Positions 1-10,140 of a stretch of DNA of 64,000 bases are shown here, one piece after another. Origin of the DNA: Hyalella azteca (taxonomy: Eukaryota; Arthropoda; Malacostraca; Amphipoda; Hyalellidae). The translations under genes and the position numbers were made by a program. Position 1 is the stretch's first letter. Every line of letters starts with the position of its first letter. The notes under the pieces were generated by a model. It had not been told where the DNA came from and did not search any database. It saw only the letters and a program-made list of their open reading frames with translations. The stretch is taken from NCBI RefSeq assembly GCF_000764305.2, contig NW_025941643.1, forward strand, positions 1 through 64,000, read 5' to 3'.

Positions 1-1155
1 CATTTTTTTCGGTCATTCGGAGTCATTTCCAAACCACCTATAGCAAAATCATGTCTCGGTGTACCAATATTCTCGATGCAACGGCAGCCAAATTAGTGGA
101 ACAGAAAAACCATTGTTTTTTATTTATCTTCCAGACCTTCCGTAACTGCTGTGATTTTCGTGAAAAACTAGTTTGAATCTCAGCCTGAAACAATTGTCTG
201 TGCAGGTGACTTATCAAACAAATTAAAATGTAGGAACAAAAACTTTTTCAAATTATCAAATCTGTTCATGAATCAATCGTGCAATAATCACTGCAGGTGT
301 CATCAAAATAAGACCTCTTGTGCTTACGAAGTTGTCCAATTAAATCCTTTTATTAAATGAAACATAGATAGAATAACGATTTATCTGCTGTTATTTGCTC
401 AAGATTAAAAATCTAAAAAATAAATTCGTGTATGACATATACAAATAGTATCGTAATGAAGCGTGACATATATAAGCTTCATATAATAACAGCTCTGCAT
501 AAACATTTGATATGATCCTTATTTCTACATTAATTTTTGGCACATCACAGGCAGCTGCTCCTATGTGTCAAGAAACTAGCCTAGTGTAATTTGATAAGAT
601 CTATGTTTACGAATCTATATTCAGAACAGCTTTCTTTAGAAAATTATTTACGAATTCCATCCTACCCGTCGATTGGAACGTGGAACTGTGAAGCGACAAT
701 AAATCCTATAGTCAAACAAACACTACTGGAATTGCGTATTCTATGTTCCAGTAGTTATATAGTCAACATGCATATTTACTCAGGCGTATTGTTATTTAAA
801 GACTGATTAAATGTAATGTGAAATTGGTTATACTAGAAATAATAATATTAATAATAATAATATTAATAATGGAATAAATGGGCACAATAATAGCCCCACG
901 TAGTTATCGTACATCAGTCTTATAAGTTAAATAACAGCCTGCGCTACCGTGTCGCAGACCTTAAATGACGCATGGGTAGAAGATATTTCTGATGCATTAG
1001 AAATAAACGATTTTAGACAAAGTTATACACGACCTAATTTCTCGTCAAAAAATGAGCAGTCATTTGGTAAGCGTTAGAGACAAATTTACGGATTTCAGGC
1101 AAAAAAAGACACTTGACAACAGCGACTTCCTTTCGAATTCGAAGTTAACGATCCG
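1..1155. other. Intergenic AT-rich DNA
   Basis: No supported gene. Short open frames here are AT-rich and lack splice or start context. A TAA/TTA-type microsatellite occupies about 838-870. Nothing else was recognised. Confidence 0.6.
838..870. repeat. (AAT)n microsatellite, imperfect
   Basis: A run of AAT/ATT trinucleotides interrupted at regular places (aataatatt blocks). It is simple low-complexity DNA. Confidence 0.85.
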
Positions 1156-1306
1156 GGGCCATGACTTTCAAAATTCACTAAGTGAACGTAAGTACTTACG
1201 CTCTATTTTCTTGCCTATGATTGGTGGATTTTGCTTGAATGACCGTCAATGATTGGCTGATGAACTTACGGTCTCTTACAGTAACTTTTTTTGAAAGTAT
1301 TGGCCC
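1156..1306 (-). mobile_element. MITE-like repeat, copy 1 (about 150 bp, inverted ends)
   Basis: This is the reverse complement of the repeats at 38758-38903 and 47611-47756, aligning over its whole length. The ends are inverted repeats of the type GGGCCYATACTTTYAAAA and its complement. Shared internal blocks include the palindrome GTAAGTACTTAC, then a tract containing ATGATTGGTGGATTTTGC. No open frame fits inside, so it would be a non-autonomous DNA element moved by an enzyme encoded elsewhere. No clear target-site duplication is visible at this copy. The superfamily is not assignable by eye; GG-rich ends occur in several DNA transposon groups. Confidence 0.7.
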
Positions 1307-2934
1307 AGGTGAACAATGATGCACCTGATGTGAAATTGCTGATGCATCCGCATGTCGCAGGACGACCCATTCTCATGGTCCGGTGGCGGAGTATCCTAGT
1401 GTACAACCAAGAACAAAAACGTATGTCAGGCTGTGATGAACATGTAATAAATACAAATTCACTTGCTTTAAAATTTTAACGAATTTTAGCTAATTTTGTA
1501 ATTAACGATCTTTGTAAATAATTTATATAATTCGGTTCAAAATGGATTATAAATAGTGAGGAAGAAAATGACTGGAAGATTGTAGCGAGAAAGATACTTG
1601 AATAAAGTTTGAGAATAAATTGTTCTTGTGGTGTGAGTTAATCAATAAATGATAATGAATAAATTAAAATAAACGTGGTTTGAAATAATATGTGAAGGCC
1701 TAGTTGGATTTTTAATGAGATTTTTTTAGAAGTTTGTTAATTTTTTGTACAAGGTGCGCGCTTTAATTGAATGTTTGTTTATGAGACAAATTTTATGGAG
1801 AATAGTGGGACAGTAGAAAAGACAGGAGAAAACAGGTGGTCGTGGGCAGGAGAAAAGACATAGCCTCAGAATTTCACGCTTGGATGTATACTTCACGCTG
1901 AATTACTAAGCATGGGGTTCATCCGTGACGGGGTGTGAATGGACAGGCTCTCTTGTGTTATAGCTTCGTGGTGTCACTATTAAATTATATCCGGACTTCA
2001 GAAGACTGATATTCCTATAAACAGTTCATGAGAACCTGTTGGATCCCCAACAACTGTTTCAATGATTTCAAGATCATTATGGATTCATGCAGCAGAAGAT
2101 CGAAGTCAAACCCTATGCTTCTAAGATTTTACCAAAAATATTTCAATAATTTTTAACATTAATGATTCAAATGAAATAACGAATAAATTCAATAAGTATT
2201 TATGAATATTATCTATGAACAGCTAATTACTACTCAGGCATGCAGCATAATGAAATTTAAACAATGCAAAAGTTCCGCTACAAAAGCGCATAGAGTGAAA
2301 GCTAACTCCCGAATATACTCTTTAGCTCTACGGTCAACATAAGACCCCTATATCATTCAAGTTGAAAGATGTTTATTGTTATGTTTTGATTTACAGGTCA
2401 TTGTTGCGTGCTTCATCTTATTGAGGCTTAGTTATACTTTATTTTTGTGTCAAAATTAAAGGAAAACTGTTTGAAACCATTCATTGTTTATAGTCTCACA
2501 AATTTATTTGCAAATTTTTTATAATAATCTCATAATAATACAAAATTAATGTATGAATTTAATTTTGAGATAATAGAATCCATATTTGAAAAACGTTGCT
2601 TCAAAATTATAATTTTTTGTGGCATTAAAAGTTGAATTTCATCCATTTGCGAAAAATTAAAACTAAACTTAACAGCAAATTTTCCTCAAGTCACTTCGTG
2701 GCTATCTTGTGCGACACAATCACACTCACAAAGAGCTGTTAATTGTTGACGTAACTGTTAAGCTTCACCTGAATGCAGGCTGAAATGATCTCTAACGTAA
2801 AAAATTCCTAGCGTTGCTATTCCATGAATATACCAGCAAAGTAGAAGCTGGTTGCGAGACCGCAACAAGCTGTGAATGTTCTGCGATGTTAAGAATCGGC
2901 GACAGGCCTACGGCCTACTAAACGCTGAAACCGC

Positions 2935-2968
<34 letters not shown>

Positions 2969-3008
2969 ACGCTGTTCATGCACTTAAACAGCATTGATCT
3001 TCCTCAGG
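1307..3008. other. Intergenic DNA with a TTA microsatellite
   Basis: No gene is supported. An uninterrupted (TTA)n microsatellite lies at about 2934-2968, immediately upstream of the coding-like unit at 3009. The rest is unremarkable AT-rich sequence. Confidence 0.55.
2934..2968. repeat. (TTA)n microsatellite
   Basis: About eleven consecutive TAT/TTA units without interruption. Confidence 0.95.
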
Positions 3009-3278
3009 ATGACCGTCCAGACCCTGGAAACAGTCTATGAGACTGCAGCGTTCATCACCAGCTTTGATTTCGACTACGAGCTCGCGATGACACCAGCGAA
3101 TCACATTTGCCCCGAGCAGAACGTCATCGAGCTCATCTCAGCCGGCGATCATCCCACAATGAGGCACGCGTACATCCAACCGTTACCAGAAATATACGAT
3201 TACCTCGACCATGTCGCCAATACCTACAACTTAAATATCGTATTCAGGGTCTGCGTGGCATGCCAAGCCGAATTCTGA
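3009..3278 (+). CDS. Unrecognised coding unit or terminal exon, 89 residues
   Basis: The frame opens at ATG 3009 and ends at TGA 3276-3278. It stands out from its surroundings: third codon positions are mostly G or C (runs such as ATC, ACC, GTC, CTC, GCC, TAC) inside DNA that is otherwise strongly AT-rich. The predicted product is acidic to neutral, mixed in composition and free of low complexity. It has three cysteines towards the middle and end (one in an HICPE context, two in a CVAC motif close to the C terminus) and a PLPEIYDYLDHV segment that looks helical. There is no signal peptide or membrane helix. Just upstream, 3001-3007 reads as a plausible splice acceptor (tcctcag before the G at 3008), so this may be a last exon whose frame starts earlier, rather than an intact small gene. 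I do not recognise the family and assign no function. A captured gene fragment from a mobile element or virus is an alternative. Confidence 0.5.
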   Translation: MTVQTLETVYETAAFITSFDFDYELAMTPANHICPEQNVIELISAGDHPTMRHAYIQPLPEIYDYLDHVANTYNLNIVFRVCVACQAEF

Positions 3279-5219
3279 CCATCACGGCGCGATAAATATA
3301 CAGACACCCTCTTGTCGACGCTGGATCAGAGATCAGCAGTTTATGTTTATAAACAAATCATTTAACATCATCGTCAGTATTTCTATTCGATTTTATTTCA
3401 ATTTATGCGGTTCACTTTTCAAGCACTTATGAAGATTCAAGACTGGCAACCCTTCTATTATTTTTTATAAATTAATGTTAAAATTTTCGTGATGCGGTAT
3501 ATATAGCGTCCACTATTCCTTATTAAAGTGGACTTTAGAGTTGCCGAATATTGTGCCCACTGATCAAACTTTGGAACTTATAATAATTATAACACATTTT
3601 GTTTGATGAACATGAAAGTAAAGATTATTAATCATCAAGAGTGCAAGAGTGGCTGATATCTTTTCACATCTGACGAATTTAACGAAATAAAATATTATGA
3701 GTTTAAAGATAACTTTTTAATGACAACACTTCTACAGAGGCCGGTGTCTCCAATGTTACACATTTTATTTCTAAATATTAAAAATAAGTATTTTTAAATT
3801 TTTTTAATATCTAAATTTTTTAACTCTAAAATTATTTGTTCTGTTATTTGATTCATGCATTGTCTCCGACTTTACGCATGTTTGTAAATTTTCAGATCGA
3901 TTGGACAGGTAAAAGTGCATTAAATTTTAATTATTAGATTCGTAGCAGACAACAAGTAACAAGAACTGAAGCTAAAGATAAGTGTTGTAAAAAAGGTTGG
4001 AAGTAGTTCCCATCGGTCAGCAACGAGTTAAACCGAAGCAATTTGATTATTTTATGGCAAGACATCATATTTAACCTAATGTTAATTTAAAATTTCGTAA
4101 GTGCCGCCCTGTAGACAAAATCTACAGGAAACCTTACTTTACGCTGAATTTATAAGTTTTCTCTTAATCAGATAACTGTGAAAAGGGAGAAATTTAATTT
4201 GAAAATTCTCTGCAGTCAGGTAGAATTTAATCAATTAAGGTAGGAAATTCCTATATACCGATGTTTATATATCCGAGGAGGCATATAGTAAAATGGCCCG
4301 CCATAACTTCGCAAGCGTTTCACAAGCATAAGCCGTGGAATATCATTTACAATTTCAGCTAAGTTCTCAAATATGACGGGCAACTGTTATATATAGTTTG
4401 ACAATTTTATTGTGTCTATATTCTAGGATTTTTAATCTGACGATGGAGCTGGACTCCGAATGAAACCACTTTGTTCAATACAGATATGAAGCATATATAT
4501 TTGAAACGCTTTATTTGTATTCAATTTGAAATTAAAGAGTAAATGATAAAATTTAACACTAGTTCTCGTCAAGATATAACAAATGCTACTTTTTTGCGAT
4601 GTCGTGCAGTAGAGTACATTTTACTCGATAGATGTATCGTTATAATGAATTATAGAACAAAAATTTCTCGTGAATTTGGGTTTTGAATAAATGGAATGAA
4701 CGTAAAATGGTTGATTACTTCGATCGATTTTATAAGCGGAGGCTCACATATACTTACAAATAAAGGAACTATGGACAATTCACTGACGTTACAGGTGATT
4801 CTGTATTAAAAAAAAATAAATTCCCATTCAACCAAACCAATTCTCATTCAACATTTTTTTTTAATTCTAAAACCTATTTTTTAGTAAAAATCATGTGTTA
4901 TCTATAAACTCTAATGCACCGAGATGCATATCTTGTTATACTGTCAAGATGCAAGCTTTAAGTGAATAGATGGATATTTTATTACATGTTTTACTATTTC
5001 TGAGACTGATTGTAATGGTATTTTCAGCGGTTCACCCACCTCATTTGTGAGATATGAGTTATCCGCATCACAGTTTTTGCATTTGTTTTAAAAATAATTT
5101 AATTGGGTATTTCTTTATTAAAATTTTCGATTAATATTAATAAATTCTGTGTATCTTTTATGATATCAAAATAAATGTTTTCACAGATATACAATGTCAG
5201 TGTCAACGAAGATAATATT
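3279..5219. other. Intergenic AT-rich DNA
   Basis: No supported gene, RNA or large repeat. A GATAAA-type weak polyadenylation-like hexamer follows the upstream coding unit near 3291. The remainder is AT-rich with poly-A and poly-T runs. Confidence 0.5.
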
Positions 5220-5428
5220 TAAGATTACGAAGTGTATTGCTAAATGACTAAGATTACGTAAGTGTACATCTAAGTGATTAAGATTACAAAGTGTATTACT
5301 AAATGACTATATAAGATTTCATAAGTGTGCATCCATAAGTGACTAAGATTACAAAGTGTATTACTAAATGACTAAGATTTCATAAGTGTGAATCAAAGTG
5401 ACCAAGATTACACAAGTGTATTACTACA
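5220..5428. repeat. Minisatellite, about 30-bp units alternating in two types
   Basis: Repeated units of the form TAAGATTAC-AAGTGTATTACTAAATGAC alternate with TAAGATTTCATAAGTGTGCATC-type units. The higher-order period is thus about 60 bp, with around seven units in total. Unit lengths vary by a few bases. No coding frame is evident. Confidence 0.85.
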
Positions 5429-6085
5429 ATTGAAAAAAATATAACTGTATTTTTATACTAAGATTACCTAAATACATCACTCATTTCCGCAATTTTTCCT
5501 TATTCATTTTCCAAGCTTCTATTCATCACTTGCCCGTCACTCGCTGGCTCATAAACTTTATGAGCCAGCAACTGTCTTCAGTCAAGAGGCCCCGGATCAT
5601 CTATTAATAGAAGATGTGATTCATCCTTAGAGATATTGAACACGTTTTTATAGTTTATCACATGATATAGTTATAGTTTTTATTCGAGGAGTATCAATTG
5701 CATTATAATTGTTTTAATTATATTCATGAACTTTAAAAACTGTTTAAAAAATTGGTCAAAATGTCGGATCGACTTTTTGAAAAATTGTTGCTACGTGCGA
5801 GAAAATTTTGAAAACTGTAAAGAATTGAAAAATAATTATAAGTCCCGCACCTCTGTTAAAACGCTGAATGAGTAGTAAATTGGACGAGCTATATGACGGA
5901 ATTAAATTTATCGTTAAAGTGTAACGCGCCCAAACGGATTCAGGATTTAAGTGGATTAAATGGAGTATTGACGTTTGAGCGTTGATGTGTGAACCCCATT
6001 CAATTGCAATGAAATGATCAAAAGCTAAAAAAACGCTTCACCGTGCAAACAAGTTTTGGAAATTTTCAGGATAAAAAGAAATATG
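5429..6085. other. Intergenic DNA
   Basis: Nothing recognised. A short palindromic spot (CTCATAAACTTTATGAG) sits near 5548-5564. Confidence 0.45.
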
Positions 6086-6200
6086 TCTGATGCGACATAT
6101 TTTGCATCTTGTCGCATCAGATATTGTCTGATGCATCATATTGTCTGATGTCTGTCGCAACAGATAAGCATATTGTCGCATATTGTCTGATACGACAAAT
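6086..6200. repeat. Hairpin-forming TGTCTGATGCGACA repeat cluster
   Basis: A perfect 12-bp inverted repeat lies at 6086-6097 (TCTGATGCGACA) and 6110-6121 (TGTCGCATCAGA) with a 12-nt loop. It is followed by several degenerate repeats of the same words (TTGTCTGATG, TGTCGCA, CTGATACGACA) to about 6200. The open frame across it on the minus strand is made of repeat and is not treated as a gene. Confidence 0.75.
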
Positions 6201-6405
6201 AATATTTCGTCATGTGGCAATCGATAAATTGTAAATCATTGATGACTGCCAGCTCTAGAGAAAAGTTTATTGATGAATGTTCCATGTTAAGATAATCGAA
6301 GCAAAATCGATCTCAAAATTATCAGATTGGTCTCACCGACGAATTAAAAATATTGACTTAAATCGGTGGCGATTGGTGACAAGCCAAGAAACCTCGTGTT
6401 TATAT
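6201..6405. other. Short intergenic stretch
   Basis: Nothing recognised. Confidence 0.4.
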
Positions 6406-6570
6406 TAAAATATAATTCAGTACACACTTCAGTGAGTGACAGAAAGCGCATTTTCTCGTCGACGAAAACTTGAGGTCACGGACGGACCGACGGACAGACA
6501 GACAGACAGACGGACATGGCGAGCACAATAGTGCATTTTTTCCATAAATGAGAAAATGCGCTAAAAATAT
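6406..6570 (-). mobile_element. Foldback repeat with GTCC/GTCT microsatellite core, copy 1
   Basis: Outer inverted arms AGCGCATTTTCTC (6445-6457) and GAGAAAATGCGCT (6550-6562) enclose a core of GGAC/AGAC tetranucleotides next to a conserved GGCGAGCACAATAGTGC block. Outside one arm the conserved tail TGACAGAAAGCGC...AGTGAGTGA...TAAAATATA extends to about 6406. The complement matches the repeats at 41864-42008 and 52301-52466, and a fragment lies at 58123-58158. No protein is encoded. It is a dispersed non-autonomous repeat of unknown class. Confidence 0.75.
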
Positions 6571-7248
6571 AAAAAATATCAGCGGAGGGGGGGCCAAAGG
6601 AAAGACCCATGCTCAAAAAATCTATTATGTAAAATTTCCAACAAATACGAAATCTGAGTTTTATATATAAGCATAATAGTAAAGAAACCATTGAATGAAA
6701 ATAAAAATTGCGAGGAGAGACATAAAATGCGCGGCGACTCTGCACCAGAGCAAAAAATTGACGTTACGCATGAGATGAATGATCGTTTTTTCTTACAAAA
6801 CCAACATATCATTGATACTGAAATATTTTTCTCAAGTAAAAATTCACGCGTATATCTCAATAATAAATCCACATAGGCTACACCTATACGCGCATATCTT
6901 GAATAATTGTAAAAATACCATCTGCAAGTGAAATCAATTATTAGTGAGACTGAATTTATAAGTCCTTTGTGGTGAAGCTATTGACAATTCGCCGGGTCGA
7001 ATAATTTTTTTGAATGAATTTCCATTGATATTCAGTGAATTTATAATTAATGCAGCAAAAATCGAATTTATCGTCGTAGGTGTGCACTCAATTATAGCGA
7101 TGGTGAAAACATTAGACTAATGCGATATTTGTGCATTAATCATTTTCATTTTATATCAAATTTCGTCATTAAATACGAGTTTATCATTAATCATCACTGA
7201 CAAGAGACCCCAGGACGAGCTATCAATAGAACCCGCACTACCCTATAG
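6571..7248. other. Intergenic DNA
   Basis: AT-rich with no supported gene. Open frames on both strands overlap one another and begin inside the foldback repeat. Confidence 0.5.
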
Positions 7249-7287
7249 CTGTCTCTTATACACATCTAGATGTGTATAAGAGACAGN
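7249..7287. other. Residual Nextera mate-pair junction adapter plus one N
   Basis: 7249-7267 reads CTGTCTCTTATACACATCT and 7268-7286 reads AGATGTGTATAAGAGACAG. These are the Tn5 mosaic end and its complement fused head to head, the known circularisation junction of Nextera mate-pair libraries. An N follows at 7287. This is library-derived sequence left in the assembly, not genomic DNA, and the two flanks may not be adjacent in the real genome. Confidence 0.97.
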
Positions 7288-10045
7288 CTTCAAAGCGAAA
7301 TGGCTGCGTCAACCCATTGGGAGGCTGTAGTGATTGAGCTAGTATTTGTATAGTTCGACCATGGCGTGAACCGCAGAGCATGGCGAAAAATATAGATAAC
7401 GACGTGAGATTCACTAAAAGACGTATATCTTGGCAAAACCTGAATAAATATTTAGACAATTGGTTATATTACGGGAAGTTGGAAAACACATTTAAAAGTT
7501 GAAATTTGCCTTGGAACCTCAGTTTTAATATGCAGGGCCGTACATTGCCGTATATCCATTGCTTAATCAAAAAGTCAACTTTTGACGGTCTAATCAAACA
7601 GTCAACTTTTGAAATGTCTGAATAAATGTCAAGCAAACATTATTTAATATACCAACATTAACTCTAAAAATACTGAAATGCAGGACGACAAACCTTGCCT
7701 GTATTCTTGAAGTTTGGAGACAGAAATGCTCAACTTAAGACGCTTCAGAAATTCCGTTATTTCATGGCCTAGATATGGAAACATTAACTTTAAAATTATT
7801 TTTCCGCATTGAAGATCATGTTCAATTTAAGTATCGACGAGCGTGTTCACACTTATGATTATAATCTATTAAATGAAATAAATCCATTCATATTTTTTAT
7901 CTATTACAGTTCTGGAATTCATAAGCCAAATATACCCAGAAAATAGATGTCTAGTTTTGCTGATATACATATATTAAATTTAAAAATATTTAGTGTTAAA
8001 TTTATCAAAGGCATCGTTTTCGCCCTTAATAATAACGACTAAATTAATAATTCAGAGCACGAAATTTCATGTAAATTTTCTATCCGCATTGGTGAGAAGC
8101 TAACTAGTATTTGCCCAAGCGTTATCTTTTCAACAGAAATCAAAGTTTAAAATTTGAATTGCGATAGTAGACGACAAGGCGACTGCCGAATGTAGGTAGT
8201 TGAGCGCACTTAGAGAAAATCAAAAGATTAAATGTATTTTACTAAGGAAAAAATTTACATCGGATGACGGGAAATCAAACGGAGGTAAGCATGAACTGAA
8301 AAATATCTTTCGATTGCTCTAATGCTGTTAATTATATTTGTATTATGGCATGATAATACGCTTCTTGGATCGCCCGTGCAGATACAGACGACTTGCCATT
8401 GAGTATCGCCTCATAGCTTCCACAACTGCAATCCGCTCCAGTCGACTGAGCGCAACCACAGGCACTTGGCTCAATGCCGCCATCACTCACTGCTTGTCCT
8501 CTTTGACGCTTCAACGATCGCGGTTATGCCACTGCAAAACGCGCAATGCATTACGACTCTTGCATCTACTCTGGCTCTTACGAACGACGGTAGAGAAACA
8601 GTAGTAGCCTTCGTTCGCTTGTTTGTCCTAAGCCGTTACCTCCATTCCACTAGAACTCAAGTTTTTATGAAATGATTTTTTATGAAACGCAATGTGGAAC
8701 TGCGTCAAAACTTTTCAGGCAGGGCTCACGTCTCAGGGCCCTACCATGCATCATTGCAAGAACGTTGTGGGTATCCCTTATCATGTCTGTCAAATAACAG
8801 CATAAGTGTTCTCAACGAGTTTGGATAGGTGATTTATTTAATACAACTTAAAGTGATTCCTCCATCCTACAGTGGCTTATTAAAAATATCTTGTTGCGCT
8901 CACAACTTCGTTGTTTCATAAATTCTAAAAATTAGTTAATTCAGACCGATAAGAGAAACCTGTAATATCTTCATTATCTAAATTCATTTCGTTCCGGAAT
9001 GAACGTATACGGTAAGAGAATCACTGTAATCCAGAAATGGTATAATTGCTGGAATTTTTATTCTAAGTTTGCAATACAAGGAAATGCAGACGAGCCTTAT
9101 ATGCACAGCTGTGGGTGGTTGTATCACTTCTTTACTCTTTTTAATTACGAATTGGAATCAAAAGAGTTATTTTGCTCCAAATGTCATCCGCTCTGCATTG
9201 TAAATTTAAGTGCAAACCCTCAATGTTTTTTTTACCAAACGGGTAATTTTCTAGCAGAAAACAGCCTAATAAACTGAATTAGGAGGAATTTTTTCCTCGA
9301 GATTATCATACAAAAACAATTTTAATTTGTCCCTAATTATCTAAAACCTGAGATGAAGGTCTGGTAAGAAGCAAGATGCGCCAAACCGTTACCCAGCAAG
9401 GCACCGTTTGCGCAACTATGCCAGACGCTCGGTCGGGTCACCAAGTAAAGCCTTATTTGGAAGTCAGCCCTAACTGATAATTAGCGGTGAATTTTTGGTC
9501 GCTACGTTGCATGCCTGATAACTAGATTTTTTCAATTATGTGTAACTAATACCGTTCGCATTACTGATTTTTAGTTAAAATGCTCGAAAATCCTAGTAAA
9601 AAAATTGATGAATTGCTAGGAGTTGTAAGCAATAATTAGCCGTTGTGTACATGTGAGTGCAACTCGAGAGCATATGTTACTCGATAATTTTATTATAAAT
9701 ATTGTTTTTATCACAAATTTTGATTTTATTTTAAATCTCTATTCTATAATAAAGTTTATTTTTACTGAATGTTTGCAATCTATCTTGCGCTAAAATATAC
9801 GCTGAAATATACCTGAAAATATTGAGGATTTTTATTCACAAAATTAATATTCGCTTTGCTAGATATTGCTGTATCCAAAACGAGTACCTATGTTGTTTTA
9901 GCTGCTCCGTGATTCTTTAAGCCATAGTTTATGTAACTCTAAAAATGTTCAAGTAGATCCCTTGCTCTAATCAAAAGATTTGCTCACTACTACTCAAATA
10001 TCACTTCAGATTTGGCCATCTTAAATAAGAAGGTTAAAAACTCAC
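7288..10045. other. Intergenic DNA with one GC-richer patch
   Basis: No gene can be supported. A GC-richer patch at about 8340-8650 is open on both strands, in overlapping frames, without matching splice or start signals, so neither strand is called. A 33-bp word at 9368-9400 recurs at 11735-11767 with four mismatches. Confidence 0.45.
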
Positions 10046-10140
10046 ATTGAAAATCGGCATGAAATGTGTCATGCCGATTTTCAATCGGCAATTGGGACTG
10101 CCCAATTATAAATTGGGACATTGAAAGTCCCAATTTATAA
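10046..10140. repeat. Tandem strong hairpins with alternative pairing
   Basis: Hairpin 1 has perfect 17-bp arms at 10046-10062 and 10069-10085 with a 6-nt loop (AATGTG). Hairpin 2 has perfect 14-bp arms at 10106-10119 and 10127-10140 with a 7-nt loop. Between them AATTGGG (10090-10096) can pair with CCCAATT (10101-10107), which overlaps the left arm of hairpin 2, so the two structures compete. No coding frame uses the region. It could be a small foldback element, a structured RNA or a small-RNA precursor; the sequence alone does not decide. Confidence 0.7.

Noticed and set aside
5220..5428. CRISPR-like array
   Set aside because: Both alternating parts are repeats with no unique spacers. This is an ordinary minisatellite.
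6038..6220. 60-residue minus-strand frame
   Set aside because: It is composed of the TCTGATGCGACA repeats.
8332..8675. Overlapping frames on both strands in a GC-richer patch
   Set aside because: Neither strand has start or splice support, and openness on both strands follows from composition.
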